A stretch of 64,000 nt of DNA, from contig JANXZX010000209.1 of assembly GCA_025355325.1 (NCBI GenBank), positions 1-64,000 on the forward strand, written 5' to 3'. Positions 1 through 9,427 of the stretch are shown here, one piece after another. Below the pieces are notes generated by a model, which made no database searches, was not told the DNA's origin, and saw only the letters and a list, made by a program, of their open reading frames with translations. Within the stretch, counting starts at the first letter, position 1; every line of letters starts with the position of its first letter. The stretch is from Geobacteraceae bacterium. Its GTDB lineage: Bacteria > Desulfobacterota > Desulfuromonadia > Geobacterales > Pseudopelobacteraceae. Made by a program: the position numbers and the translations under genes.

Positions 1-1
1 C

Positions 2-994
2 AACCCACCGTTTTTTCGAGGACGGGGCCAACTGGTCCGCGCAAAAATGCCCAATTTGACAGCGGCAGACACGCAATTTATTGCTGAAACCGTGCTGGCA
101 CACAATAACCGTAAAATCAGTAACGACCTTAAAGAGTGTGACGCCTCCTATGCCCTGCCAACAGGCGGGAGATTCAGGGTCAGCATTTTCCGACAGAAAG
201 GTCATTTCGGCATTGTCATGAGGGTAATCCCACCGGTCATCGGGACGTTTGACGATTTGAACCTGCCGCAGGTTCTGGGAGAAATTGCCCAGGTCCCAAA
301 TGGTCTGATTCTGGTAACCGGTCCAACCGGTAACGGTAAGTCAACCTCGCTGGCTTCCATGCTGAGATACCTCAATGAAAACTTTAGCTACAACATTATA
401 ACTATTGAAGATCCAATAGAATTTTTATTTACCTCTCAAAAAAGCTGTATTATCCAGCGTGAAATCGGAATCGACACCGACAGTTTTGGGTCGGCTCTCA
501 AAGCGGCACTCAGAATGGATCCGGATGTCATCATGGTCGGTGAAATGCGCGACAAGGAAACCATCGATTCCTGCATTAAAGCGGCTGAGACCGGACATCT
601 GGTGCTTTCTACCCTTCACACTCAGGGGGCGGTCTCAACCATCAACAGGATTATCGGGCACTTCCCACCCGAAGCTCAGGAAATCATGCGCCACCGACTG
701 GCTGACATTCTGGTCGCCACAATTTCGATCAGGCTCATCAAGGACAAAACAGGAGAATACATTCTGCCGGTGGTGGAAATCATGCGGGCAACGACAACCA
801 TCCAGGCCTGCATTCGCGAGGGCCGTCTGGATGAGATTGAAAAGCACATTGAAAATGGCGCTTCCCAATACCATATGCAAACTCTCGACATGCACCTTCT
901 GCAGCTCTACCGCCAGGATTTGATAACCATGCAGGATGCACAACGACTGACTCATTCGATGGATTTTGAACGCAAGCTGATGTTCGACAATTAA
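2..994 (+). CDS. PilT-like type IV pilus retraction ATPase (5' partial)
   Basis: Hexameric secretion ATPase of the PilT/PilU group, which powers type IV pilus retraction at the inner membrane. The reading frame is open from base 2 and the residues before the first ATG (PPFFRGRGQLVRAKM) look like the conserved PilT N-domain segment, so the true start lies left of the window and the ATG at 47 is internal. Visible motifs are Walker A GPTGNGKST (about 105 codons in), ITIEDPIEF (Asp box), Walker B region DPDVIMVGEMRD and the His box STLHTQGA. The gene is followed 27 bases later by a methyltransferase on the same strand. PilT-like is favoured over GspE/PilB because the protein is short and lacks the four-Cys zinc motif; whether it is PilT or the accessory PilU cannot be told here. 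Confidence 0.85.
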   Translation, partial: NPPFFRGRGQLVRAKMPNLTAADTQFIAETVLAHNNRKISNDLKECDASYALPTGGRFRVSIFRQKGHFGIVMRVIPPVIGTFDDLNLPQVLGEIAQVPNGLILVTGPTGNGKSTSLASMLRYLNENFSYNIITIEDPIEFLFTSQKSCIIQREIGIDTDSFGSALKAALRMDPDVIMVGEMRDKETIDSCIKAAETGHLVLSTLHTQGAVSTINRIIGHFPPEAQEIMRHRLADILVATISIRLIKDKTGEYILPVVEIMRATTTIQACIREGRLDEIEKHIENGASQYHMQTLDMHLLQLYRQDLITMQDAQRLTHSMDFERKLMFDN

Positions 995-1021
995 TTCAAC
1001 AGGGATTTAAAAAGTGGATTG

Positions 1022-1855
1022 ATGCTGATGCCAGAAAAACACGCGGTAAAGCCGGGACAATCGATTGAGCTGCTGAAAGAGCTGCACATCCTTACCCGTG
1101 ACGGAAAACTGAACCAGGACAGCAGGCGCAAACTCAAACAGGTTAATCATCTGTATCAGTTCATCGAACCGCTGCTGAAAGAGATTCAGCAGAACAATGC
1201 CGGTATCTCCCTGGTCGATCATGGCGCCGGAAAATCATACCTCGGTTTCATTCTGTATGACCTGTTTTTCAAATATCTGGATGACGGCTCGCATATTTTC
1301 GGCATAGAAACACGCGACGAACTGGTTGAGAAATCTCGGGAACTTGCTCAGCGGCTTCAGTTCACCGGCATGTCTTTTCTGAATCTATCTGTAGCCGAAT
1401 CGATTGATGCAGAGAGTCTCCCAGCAACTGTAGATATCGTAACCGCGCTGCACGCCTGCAATACCGCCACGGACGACGCCATCTTGTTCGCCCTCAGAAA
1501 AAAGGCCCGTTTCATCGTGCTTGTCCCCTGCTGCCAGGCAGAGGTCGCCAGCATCCTCCGAAAGAACAAAGCCGCATCACTAGCTTCGAATTCCCTCACC
1601 GAAATCTGGCGCCATCCGCTGCACACACGGGAATTCGGCAGCCACATCACCAATGTACTCAGGTGTCTTCAGTTGGAGTCGCACGGCTATCAGGTCAACG
1701 TTACCGAACTGGTCGGCTGGGAACACTCCATGAAAAACGAGCTGATTATTGCCACCTATAAGGATCTGCCGCGTCAGCGCCCGGCAAAGCGCTTGAACGA
1801 TCTGCTGGATTTTTTGGGGCTGACAGAGATGAATTGCCGTTTTTTTACTTCGTAA
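1022..1855 (+). CDS. SAM-dependent methyltransferase, METTL25/RRNAD1-like
   Basis: Predicted cytoplasmic class I methyltransferase of 277 residues. The SAM-binding motif region reads LVDHGAGKSYLGFILYDLF, followed by GIETRDELVEKS and then LHACNTATDDAI and VPCCQ, a combination typical of the Methyltransf_32 family. The family's substrate is generally unknown. The start is uncertain: ATG at 1022, ATG at 1028 and TTG at 1019 are all in frame and no strong ribosome binding site separates them. It follows the pilT-like gene closely and may be co-transcribed, though no functional link is evident. Confidence 0.7.
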   Translation: MLMPEKHAVKPGQSIELLKELHILTRDGKLNQDSRRKLKQVNHLYQFIEPLLKEIQQNNAGISLVDHGAGKSYLGFILYDLFFKYLDDGSHIFGIETRDELVEKSRELAQRLQFTGMSFLNLSVAESIDAESLPATVDIVTALHACNTATDDAILFALRKKARFIVLVPCCQAEVASILRKNKAASLASNSLTEIWRHPLHTREFGSHITNVLRCLQLESHGYQVNVTELVGWEHSMKNELIIATYKDLPRQRPAKRLNDLLDFLGLTEMNCRFFTS

Positions 1856-1898
1856 AATGAGTTAGAAAACTCAATGCGCAGGACCGTTGACTGCTGTG

Positions 1899-2324
1899 TC
1901 ATCGGGATTCGCCAAATGCATGCTGTTTGATATCTTCATACGGATAATTTGCATAGAGCGTGTCACAGCTTAAAATATGATCCATCAGCCATGAGCTAAT
2001 ATACATTGAGAGTGCCTCAGCGACAGTATGTCCACTTAAAAGTCTTTTTTGAAATCCAATCATTTTAGTCATGAATGCATTATGGTTATCATGATGTTCC
2101 CTCAGAAAAGGATAGTCATGCTCCTTCATCCACTCTTCTTCCGCTGTAAAGTGGTAACGAGCGTAATCCACAAGACTGTTTAATATCTTATTCAGTTCCT
2201 CAATCGGAGCACCATTTTCAATACAAGAATTTGTTTCATTTATTAAAGAGATGAAGTGTTTATGGTGCGAGTCTATTAAGTCGATCCCCAAAACGTAATA
2301 TTCAGTCCAAATAATTTCTCTCAT
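1899..2324 (-). CDS. Bacteriohemerythrin
   Basis: A 141-residue single-domain hemerythrin that binds O2 at a carboxylate-bridged di-iron centre; in microaerophiles and anaerobes such proteins sense, carry or scavenge oxygen. The ligand pattern is visible: DSHHKHF near residue 20, HFTAEEEWM (His plus bridging Glu), HHDNHN, and the C-terminal HILSCD segment supplying the last His and Asp. The start ATG at 2324 has a good GGAGGG ribosome site. It lies downstream of the HD-GYP regulator on the same strand with a 119-base gap, so it may be a separate unit. Confidence 0.88.
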   Translation of the reverse strand: MREIIWTEYYVLGIDLIDSHHKHFISLINETNSCIENGAPIEELNKILNSLVDYARYHFTAEEEWMKEHDYPFLREHHDNHNAFMTKMIGFQKRLLSGHTVAEALSMYISSWLMDHILSCDTLYANYPYEDIKQHAFGESR

Positions 2325-2443
2325 CTGTTTCCCTCCAGTTGTTGTTTCGAGATAATATAGTCTTCAAATCCTGTCATTCTGTTAATAGTCGTAACTTCAC
2401 GAATCTTGGACGATACCAGGTATGCTTTACACCAATTTGTACG

Positions 2444-3388
2444 TTAACTCGGTTGGCAGCAAGTCACGAATAGATCTACCAAAGCAGGCTCAAGTTCCTT
2501 ACCTTTCATTGAAATAACAAGTTCAAGAGCCTCCTCCTGGGAAAAACGCGGGCGGTAAGGTCGGTCCGAAGAAAGAGCGTCATATACATCGGCAACAGAA
2601 ACAATTCGTGACTCAATGGGGATGTCCTCTCCTCGCAAGCCACATGGATAGCCAGCACCGTCAAATCGTTCGTGGTGATATAAAATTATGTTGATGACAA
2701 CTTCTGAGAGGTTTGCCTTTCTGGCAACATCAGCTCCCCAACTGGAATGGTTCTTCATTAATTCATATTCGGACGCATCGAGTTTTCTGCCAGCGTTAAG
2801 CACATGCTCAGGCACACCGATCTTGCCGCAGTCGTGCAACCAACTGCCGTATTTTATCTCACGCTGCATATCCGTGGACAAGCAGAGAGCCTTTGCGATC
2901 TGTACAGCATAGGAGGCAACTCTGTCACAGTGCCCCCGGGTTTGGGAGTCTTTCAATTCGATGGTCTGAGCAAGTGAATGCAGCACGTCTTCGTTTTCGC
3001 GGTGCATAATCTGCAGGGTGCGGTAACGTCGCAGTGCATCTTTTACTGTATTAAGCATTTCCCTTGGTTCCCACGGCTTGGGAATAAATTTAAATACCTG
3101 GCACTTGTTGATTGCGCAAAGAGTAACCGAAAGGTCGGCATAGGCAGTCATCATAATCTTTACCGTCTCCGGAGATACAGTGTTGGCCTTTTCAATCAAC
3201 TCAAGTCCACCCATAACCGGCATATTATTATCAGAAACAAGGACTGCCACTTTTTCCTGCCCGATATATCTCAGCGCGGCTACCGGATCATTCATAGTAA
3301 CAACATTACATCCTTTGTCCCGGAACACCTCCTCGGCAAATTCGAGGATGGCCCTGTCGTCATCAACAAAAAGAACGGTTTCTAACAT
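2444..3388 (-). CDS. Response regulator with HD-GYP c-di-GMP phosphodiesterase domain (RpfG-like)
   Basis: Two-domain regulator of 314 residues. The N-terminal receiver (about 1-125) has the VLFVDDD acidic pocket, SDNNMP phospho-Asp site and KPWEP lysine. The C-terminal HD-GYP domain carries HDCGKIGVP, the HH pair in LYHHERFDGAGYP, and SVADVYDAL, which are the metal- and substrate-binding motifs of enzymes that hydrolyse c-di-GMP. The start ATG at 3388 is chosen over the upstream TTG because GAGGAGG lies six bases before it. It begins 35 bases after the preceding PAS/GAF kinase and is presumably its partner and co-transcribed, which places it under the riboswitch at 6237-6330. Confidence 0.9.
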   Translation of the reverse strand: MLETVLFVDDDRAILEFAEEVFRDKGCNVVTMNDPVAALRYIGQEKVAVLVSDNNMPVMGGLELIEKANTVSPETVKIMMTAYADLSVTLCAINKCQVFKFIPKPWEPREMLNTVKDALRRYRTLQIMHRENEDVLHSLAQTIELKDSQTRGHCDRVASYAVQIAKALCLSTDMQREIKYGSWLHDCGKIGVPEHVLNAGRKLDASEYELMKNHSSWGADVARKANLSEVVINIILYHHERFDGAGYPCGLRGEDIPIESRIVSVADVYDALSSDRPYRPRFSQEEALELVISMKGKELEPALVDLFVTCCQPS

Positions 3389-3422
3389 CCGTATCCTCCT
3401 CAAGCGTAAATGTAATAAAAAC

Positions 3423-5369
3423 TTACTGCACTACCGGCAGGTAAAACTTAACAGTTGTGCCCTGTCCTTCCTGGCTGTAAAGTTGTACTGCTCCTTTATG
3501 CACGTTGATAATACCGAGTACTGCCGACATTCCCAAGCCTCGACCGGTAAATTTTGTAGAAAAGAATGGTTCGAATATTCTCTGTTTCGTTTCTTCATTC
3601 ATACCGCAACCTGTATCAGTAATTTCCAAACTCAGGTACGTTCCGACCGGAATGCTCTTACCGAAGTAATCCTCTGCGGAGTTTTTCTCATCACTTATAA
3701 TTTTCGTTAGTGTGACAGTAATCTTGCCAGACATTTCTCCGATAGCTTCAACTGAATTGACGAACAGGTTTTTAACAAGCTGTCGCAATTGGCTTGCATC
3801 TGCCGCGATTGGTGGGCAATTTTCTGAAGTATTACATGTAATGGTCACATCCGTGGAAACACCCGATTTCAACATACTGACAGTTTCATCAACTATCGCG
3901 GCCACTTCGACCCGCGCTTCAATAAATTGTGTTTTGCCAGCGTATGCAAGCATTTGGCGGCATAATTCTGTAGCTCTTTCGGCGGCTTTTTCTATGTGGA
4001 TAATGTTATCCTGCGGCCTTACAGGATCATACTTTATGATAGCGCAATAACCGATGATAACCGCCAGAATATTGTTGAAATCGTGAGCTATACCACCGGC
4101 AAGCACACCAAGACTTTCCAATTTTTGGGTCTGCTGGTATTGCTGCTGGAGAGTTAGTCTTTCTTCTTCAATACGCTTACGCACCAACACCGTACCAAGG
4201 TACGATGCAATTTCTTCCAGACGTTCAACAGCGTCTAGCGTGAAACAGTCATTACGCCGGTCATTGAACTGGATCAGGCCTACAATATTTCCACTGTCCC
4301 GGATTGGCACCAATGCAACTGAGGCATAGCCCTGATGTATGCATTCATTGCGAGGATGAAGCCTCGGGTCAGCGCCGGGCGGCAGGTCAAGAAGCGGGAA
4401 AGAATTATTTGTCCAACAACTTCCACCTTCCGTAAAAAGCGGATTTGTCGGGTCAGTCTTTCCACATATAACCAAACCGCAGGTACATTCAAGACATACC
4501 TTACCGTCTATATCCCGGCAAATGCCGCCATCAATAGAACGCTCAATCAGCGAGTTTTCAACCAGCAGAAAATCCTTGGGAAAGCCTTCCTGGACGAAAT
4601 ACGGGAAATCATTCCCATCTTGCAGGCGAATGCCCACTGCATCAAAGCCGGTCCGCTCCTTCAGAGTTGATAGTACCTGAGGAACCAAATCCTCCAGATT
4701 TCCCGGTTTGTTGAGTATTTGCAATACTTCACGGGCCATTTCCCGATATGACTCGGCTCGCTTGCGCTCGGTGATATCCTGAAAGAAGCCGTAGACTCTA
4801 CGGTTTTCCAGATCGGCTTTTCCGATTACATGGATGCTCCGGGAGCGCCCCCCGGCAGTGATAATTTCCAATTCTTCATCGAATGTCTCACCATATTCTA
4901 TTGTTCGTTGTACAACTCGCTCAATAACCGGCCTGGACTCCGTTGTATAAAAGCTTAATCCTTTTTCCAGAGTGGGGTCATAGCGCGAATCCACTTCGAG
5001 AATATTGTACATCTCGTCCGTCCAGGACTGCTTTCCGGAATCAATATCAAACTCCCATCCACCGACCTTGCCAACCTGCTCAGTCTCCGAAAGCAATATC
5101 TGACTTCTTTTTAACGCCATCTCACTTGCAACCAGCGCCTCTTCTGCCTGTCTCCGGGAAAGTGACAGGGCAAGGCCGTCAGCCATTTTTTCAAAACACC
5201 TGATTTGAGAGGGCGTAAAGCAATCCGGGCGGCGATCATTAAACTGCAATAGCCCAATTATCCGGTCAGCAACGCGCAATGGGATCAACGCAAGCGACTC
5301 ATAACCCTGACTAAAGCAGCGGTTGCGAGCATGCGCCTGATTGGGGAATTCAGTAGCATTTGCCAGCAA
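3423..5369 (-). CDS. Histidine kinase, C-terminal portion (GAF-PAS-GAF-HisKA-HATPase) of a frameshifted gene
   Basis: This frame encodes the end of one GAF domain, a PAS domain (GGWEFDIDSGKQSW to FFQDITERKR), a second complete GAF domain with cysteines LECTCGLVICGK, a HisKA box GIAHDFNNI near residue 428, and a HATPase domain with NLFVNSVEAI, DTGCGMNEE and GRGLGMSAV. It should autophosphorylate and signal to the HD-GYP regulator just downstream. The first ATG-like codon lies in the middle of a GAF domain, so this is not a natural start. The frame continues the protein of 5285-6160: the two join seamlessly if one G is restored in the G-run at 5397-5399. The pair is best regarded as one kinase gene spanning 3423-6160, either a pseudogene, a phase-variable gene or a sequencing error. 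Confidence 0.8.
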   Translation of the reverse strand: MLANATEFPNQAHARNRCFSQGYESLALIPLRVADRIIGLLQFNDRRPDCFTPSQIRCFEKMADGLALSLSRRQAEEALVASEMALKRSQILLSETEQVGKVGGWEFDIDSGKQSWTDEMYNILEVDSRYDPTLEKGLSFYTTESRPVIERVVQRTIEYGETFDEELEIITAGGRSRSIHVIGKADLENRRVYGFFQDITERKRAESYREMAREVLQILNKPGNLEDLVPQVLSTLKERTGFDAVGIRLQDGNDFPYFVQEGFPKDFLLVENSLIERSIDGGICRDIDGKVCLECTCGLVICGKTDPTNPLFTEGGSCWTNNSFPLLDLPPGADPRLHPRNECIHQGYASVALVPIRDSGNIVGLIQFNDRRNDCFTLDAVERLEEIASYLGTVLVRKRIEEERLTLQQQYQQTQKLESLGVLAGGIAHDFNNILAVIIGYCAIIKYDPVRPQDNIIHIEKAAERATELCRQMLAYAGKTQFIEARVEVAAIVDETVSMLKSGVSTDVTITCNTSENCPPIAADASQLRQLVKNLFVNSVEAIGEMSGKITVTLTKIISDEKNSAEDYFGKSIPVGTYLSLEITDTGCGMNEETKQRIFEPFFSTKFTGRGLGMSAVLGIINVHKGAVQLYSQEGQGTTVKFYLPVVQ

Positions 5370-6160
5370 GGCACTTGTATTATTTGACCAGAAGCTCCCG
5401 AAGGCGGAAAGAACTGTTTGGTAAGATCGATTTTACCGCATAATATGTTTCCACACATGCATTCGAGTACGGGACTGCCTTCGTCATCTAGTAAAATAGC
5501 GCCGTCGGGAGAATACGCGCAGAGATAGTTTTCCTTTTGAACAAATTCCGGTGGAAAACCGCGTGTCTCATAGTAAGGATAATCGTCTCCGGAGCGGAGA
5601 CGAATACCGACAGCTTCACAACCTGACCAGTTTTGCAGGGACGCTGTCAGAGCAGATATACACTCATGAAGTTCGCTCCGGGAATCGACTAACTGAATCA
5701 ACTGAATGGTCCGCTCTTGTTCTTCTTCGATGGCTTTACGTGCGCTGATATCATTCAACACCACGTGATGTAATCCCACACCGATAGTATCATGCAACCT
5801 ACTGCTCACTATTTGCACCCAGACTGAGGTCCCATCATTTTTTATCATACGTAGTTCGTATGTCTGTGGGGCATCCGTGTGACAAAGCATTTTATCGTGT
5901 TTGTGGTGAATGTTCTGATCTTCAGGAAAGATAAATCGGGTGATTTGCTGGTTGATTAAATTACCGCAGCTTACGCCAAGCAAGAGTGAAAAAGTCAGGT
6001 TGGCCTCAAGAATTATTCCATTTTCGTTTATTGTAAAACTGCCTACTGGTGAAAGATTGTAGCGATTGAAGTATCGGGTTCGCTCAAAGTCCAATTCAGC
6101 TCGCAACCGTCCAATCTCTTCCTTCTGCATCTCCAGCTCTGTATTAGTTTGAGCGTCCAT
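5285..6160 (-). CDS. PAS-GAF sensor, N-terminal portion of the frameshifted histidine kinase
   Basis: Starts at ATG 6160, with GGAGG six bases upstream, 24 bases after a riboswitch terminator. Residues 1-30 form a short coiled coil (ELEMQKEEIGRLRAELDFE); a PAS domain follows (LSPVGSFTINENG to HHVVLNDISARKA) and then a GAF domain with the Cys pair LECMCGNILCGKIDL. After ...FFPPSG the sequence turns into unrelated residues and stops, while the missing remainder of the GAF domain (GSFWSNNTSALL...) is present one frame over in the gene at 3423-5369. The closely similar second GAF domain of the same kinase serves as an internal template for the correct join. No membrane segment is seen, so the sensor is cytoplasmic. 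Confidence 0.8.
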   Translation of the reverse strand: MDAQTNTELEMQKEEIGRLRAELDFERTRYFNRYNLSPVGSFTINENGIILEANLTFSLLLGVSCGNLINQQITRFIFPEDQNIHHKHDKMLCHTDAPQTYELRMIKNDGTSVWVQIVSSRLHDTIGVGLHHVVLNDISARKAIEEEQERTIQLIQLVDSRSELHECISALTASLQNWSGCEAVGIRLRSGDDYPYYETRGFPPEFVQKENYLCAYSPDGAILLDDEGSPVLECMCGNILCGKIDLTKQFFPPSGASGQIIQVPCWQMLLNSPIRRMLATAALVRVMSRLR

Positions 6161-6183
6161 ACATACCTCCGCTGTGCAAAAAC

Positions 6184-6216
6184 AAAAAAACCTGTCTCTT
6201 CGATTGAAAAGGCAGG
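6184..6216 (-). terminator. Intrinsic terminator of the riboswitch expression platform
   Basis: On the minus strand an imperfect hairpin (arms 6207-6216 and 6191-6199; CCTGCC paired with GACAGG, one mismatch) is followed by seven T. It lies between the GEMM aptamer and the ribosome site of the kinase gene at 6160, so it is positioned to stop transcription in the leader. Confidence 0.75.
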
Positions 6217-6236
6217 CCGGACGAGATGGAGACAAA

Positions 6237-6330
6237 CATCCCTTGGTAACCGCTTCGATAACCCCTCTTCCCGTTCTGGGCAGGTGGCTTTGCGTCATCC
6301 GGTTCCCCGGACTTTGCCTTTTCGGTGATA
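6237..6330 (-). ncRNA. GEMM-I cyclic-di-GMP riboswitch aptamer
   Basis: The minus strand carries the conserved GEMM-I blocks in order: GGCAAA (6313-6318), a CCGG stem closed by a GGAA GNRA tetraloop (6299-6310), GACGCAAAGCC (6286-6296), a variable P3 stem, and GGTTACC (6245-6251). The ends pair as a short P1 (ATC.CC with GGGAT). The G before CAAA and the GACGCAAAGCC core match the c-di-GMP-selective class rather than the cGAMP-selective Geobacter variants, which have other bases at these places. It leads the PAS/GAF kinase and HD-GYP regulator transcript. The remaining stretch up to 6501 should hold the promoter, but no convincing -35/-10 pair is visible. Confidence 0.85.
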
Positions 6331-6501
6331 CACTTATATTTGTATACATGATGAGCTTATTGATTCAGTAAGTCAATGAGAAAAATTAGAGGCATTAAAA
6401 TGAGGTTTAGGACTGGTTCTGTGGATGACCATACCAAAAGTTCATTGGCATTTTCAGTTTCTTTCTCGCCAACCTTGACCTGATGCCTCAAGGGGATGCT
6501 G

Positions 6502-9294
6502 TTAAATCAACCCCCTCCACACCCGTGATTCCTTGATTGCATTACTTGTCAATATTGCATGCCGTTCCAATCCGGGTAGCATCTTGATGATTGATGCAAC
6601 ATTACTGTCTTTGGCCTCAGTTTCGACCTCCAATGCTGCCTCACGCAATGCGGGTGCGCTGATGATGGACGCCACACCCTTTAACGTATGCGCTTGTCTC
6701 CGTAACAATACGGCATCGCCTGATCTACAGAGTTCTTGCAATGTTTCAATATGTTTTGGAATTTCACTCAGGGCATCTTCCAAAATGCTCCTGACAAAAG
6801 CATGATCATTGTCCAGCCGCTCAAGCATATCAGCTTCATCGAACAAGGAAAAATGCTGATTATCCAGTGACTCCAGTCGAGCAGGATCAGCATCGGATTT
6901 ATTTCCCTGCAACCATTTATGGATTAATATATTGAGCTCTTCTTTTTTTACCGGTTTTGTCAGGTAGTCGTTCATACCCGCACCCAGACACTTTTCCCGA
7001 TCACCTTTCATTGCATTACCGGTCATTGCGATAATCGGCACTGCGTGATTAATGACGTGTGAGGATGGGCTGCGGATTTCGGCAGTTGCATCATACCCAT
7101 CCATTTGCGGCATCATGCAATCCATCAGTACAAGATCGTAGTTTATTAGCTCAAGTGCCCTGACCGCTTCCAGCCCGTTTACCGCTATATCCGACTTGAA
7201 GCCAAGCTTGTTAAGGATGCTTTGTGCAACTTTTTGATTAATAACATTATCTTCAGCCAGCAGGATTCGAACACCTCGATTTCCGGCCTCTGCAACGGTG
7301 AACCGGGTAACAATACCGGAAGGTCCGGAGTGAGAATCCGCACGACCCAGCACAAGGGAAAGGCATTCATATAGCTGCGACTGTCTCACCGGCTTGGAAA
7401 GGTAGCCGTCAAAGCCGATCTGGTTCAGGATGGTTGCATCTCCCCGTTGCCCCAGTGATGTCACCATTACCATGATGGTTGATTTCAAATCTGGATCAGA
7501 CTTGATGCGTTGGCCAAGCTCCTGCCCATCCATAGTCGGCATCTGTTGGTCGAGCAGGGCAATGCGAAACGGATTCCCTTGTTCAAAAGCCTCGCGCATC
7601 AGCACGAGTGCAGCTTCACCATCCTCGACCGCCTCATTCGGGCATCCCCAATTGTTCAACAGGGCCGTCATCAACTTACGATTGGTGGCATTGTCGTCAA
7701 CCACAAGAATCCGCGAACCAGATATGTCCGCATGCACCACTAAGAGTGGGCTATGACACTGTGGCTGTTTTTCAAAACGCCCGGTAAACCAGAAGGTGGA
7801 ACCGCTGCCCTCGACGCTCTCCACGCCTATCTCTCCCCCCATAAGTTCAGTCAGTTGCTTGCATATAGTCAGGCCAAGGCCGGTACCACCATATTTACGC
7901 GTTGTTGAACCGTCAACCTGAGTGAATGGATCGAATATCGCGCCGAGCCGTTCCGCCGGAATTCCAATACCGGTGTCACTCACGGTAAAGCGAATCACTG
8001 CCGAACTGTCGTCTTCCGATTCAAGCACTGCTGCTATGACGACTTCTCCGGAATGGGTGAACTTGATGGCATTACCGGCAAGATTCATAATTATCTGGCA
8101 TATTCTGCCCGGATCACCTCTCAGAAAAGACGGAACCGTCGGGGTAATCTGGCATATCAGCTCCAGTCCTGATTCCATTGCTCGCACTGCAAGCATATCT
8201 GCAGTGTCTTCCAGCGTAACTCTCAGATCAAAGTCGAGCGTTTCCAATTCCAGTTTGCGCGCTTCAATCTTCGAAAAATCCAGAATATCATTAACCAGTC
8301 CCAGGAGGTTTTCACCGCTCTTTTTAATTATATCGGCATATTCGCGTTGCTCGGAGGTAAGCTCCGTGTCAAGTATCAGCCCCGTCATTCCGATTACGCC
8401 ATTCATAGGTGTCCGGATCTCGTGGCTCATGTTAGCCAGAAACTCGCTTTTTGCCTGGTTGGCTGATTCGGCGGCATTTCTGGCTTCCTTAAGATCGTTT
8501 ACAAGATTCTGCATTACTGATAACAGACGGCGGGTATCATCATTGCCAACGGCCGCAATTTGACAGTGATCAGCCTCACTGCCGGCCAGATTAGAAGCGA
8601 GCAACAGCGTTTCATGTAATGGCTGGTTGATCAGCCGGGCAGCATATACCGAATACGCGAGGATTAATACCGAGAGAAGAAGCGCTGAACCGACAACCTG
8701 ACGGCGCATTGTCGTTATTCCGGCATGAACATCTTCGATGTAGATTCCGGTACCAACAACCCATCCCCATGGTTTAAATAGCTGGATGCGGGATAATTTA
8801 TTAATTGGTACACTGCTGTTCGGGCGAGGCCACTGATAAGAGATAAATCCTTCACCATCAGTACTGACAATCCTGTTCATTTCAACGAATATCTTCTTAC
8901 CTGTCGGATCTTGATAGTTACTGAGGCTTTGGTTATCAAGTTCAGGATGCGTTGGATGCATAACCATCTTCAAGTCGAGATCATGTACCCAGAAATAATC
9001 GTCCTTACCGTAACGAAGTGACCGGAGTTCCAGTAACGTGTCCTTTTGTGCGACATCTTTTTGCTTCAGACCCTGCTGAACCAGATTTTCGTGACGCGCC
9101 ATGATGGAAACGGCAACCTCAACGAGATGCTGTGCGGCTACCTTCCGTTCATTTAAAATATGTTTTTCGTAGAGGGGAATAAGGAGGAAGTAAACGGCAC
9201 TTATGCAGATAACAACACTAACAAGCGAAATTCCGAATACTTTGATAAACACGTTGACGTTGCGGAGATACATATATTTCTGTGCGTTCATCAT
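6502..9294 (-). CDS. Membrane-bound hybrid histidine kinase with Cache sensor, two receivers and HPt
   Basis: A 930-residue BarA-type phosphorelay protein. A transmembrane helix (about 13-37) and a second one (about 200-218) enclose a periplasmic single Cache domain ([17 protein letters not shown]... [16 protein letters not shown]), which in this family binds small ligands. Then come a HAMP-like linker, HisKA ([12 protein letters not shown], near 288), HATPase ([23 protein letters not shown]), receiver 1 ([21 protein letters not shown]), receiver 2 ([21 protein letters not shown]) and a C-terminal HPt ([10 protein letters not shown], near 868). All phosphotransfer residues appear intact. The final output regulator is not obvious nearby. 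It lies between two other kinase genes on the same strand, but with gaps of over 130 bases on each side, so it is probably separately expressed. Confidence 0.9.
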   Translation of the reverse strand: MMNAQKYMYLRNVNVFIKVFGISLVSVVICISAVYFLLIPLYEKHILNERKVAAQHLVEVAVSIMARHENLVQQGLKQKDVAQKDTLLELRSLRYGKDDYFWVHDLDLKMVMHPTHPELDNQSLSNYQDPTGKKIFVEMNRIVSTDGEGFISYQWPRPNSSVPINKLSRIQLFKPWGWVVGTGIYIEDVHAGITTMRRQVVGSALLLSVLILAYSVYAARLINQPLHETLLLASNLAGSEADHCQIAAVGNDDTRRLLSVMQNLVNDLKEARNAAESANQAKSEFLANMSHEIRTPMNGVIGMTGLILDTELTSEQREYADIIKKSGENLLGLVNDILDFSKIEARKLELETLDFDLRVTLEDTADMLAVRAMESGLELICQITPTVPSFLRGDPGRICQIIMNLAGNAIKFTHSGEVVIAAVLESEDDSSAVIRFTVSDTGIGIPAERLGAIFDPFTQVDGSTTRKYGGTGLGLTICKQLTELMGGEIGVESVEGSGSTFWFTGRFEKQPQCHSPLLVVHADISGSRILVVDDNATNRKLMTALLNNWGCPNEAVEDGEAALVLMREAFEQGNPFRIALLDQQMPTMDGQELGQRIKSDPDLKSTIMVMVTSLGQRGDATILNQIGFDGYLSKPVRQSQLYECLSLVLGRADSHSGPSGIVTRFTVAEAGNRGVRILLAEDNVINQKVAQSILNKLGFKSDIAVNGLEAVRALELINYDLVLMDCMMPQMDGYDATAEIRSPSSHVINHAVPIIAMTGNAMKGDREKCLGAGMNDYLTKPVKKEELNILIHKWLQGNKSDADPARLESLDNQHFSLFDEADMLERLDNDHAFVRSILEDALSEIPKHIETLQELCRSGDAVLLRRQAHTLKGVASIISAPALREAALEVETEAKDSNVASIIKMLPGLERHAILTSNAIKESRVWRGLI

Positions 9295-9427
9295 ACCATC
9301 CCATACTGAATCAGAATGCGTTAAACACTATTTAAGTGTTATACAAATTCTTCCCCATTTTGTATACAGTATTTCGGATAGATGCTTGAAAGGGATTTAC
9401 ATATTGTGCCTTTTTGTCACTTTTATT

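Noticed and set aside
6237-6330. cGAMP-selective GEMM-Ib variant
   Set aside because: The G before CAAA and the GACGCAAAGCC core follow the c-di-GMP class; Geobacter cGAMP variants differ there. Binding data could still change this.
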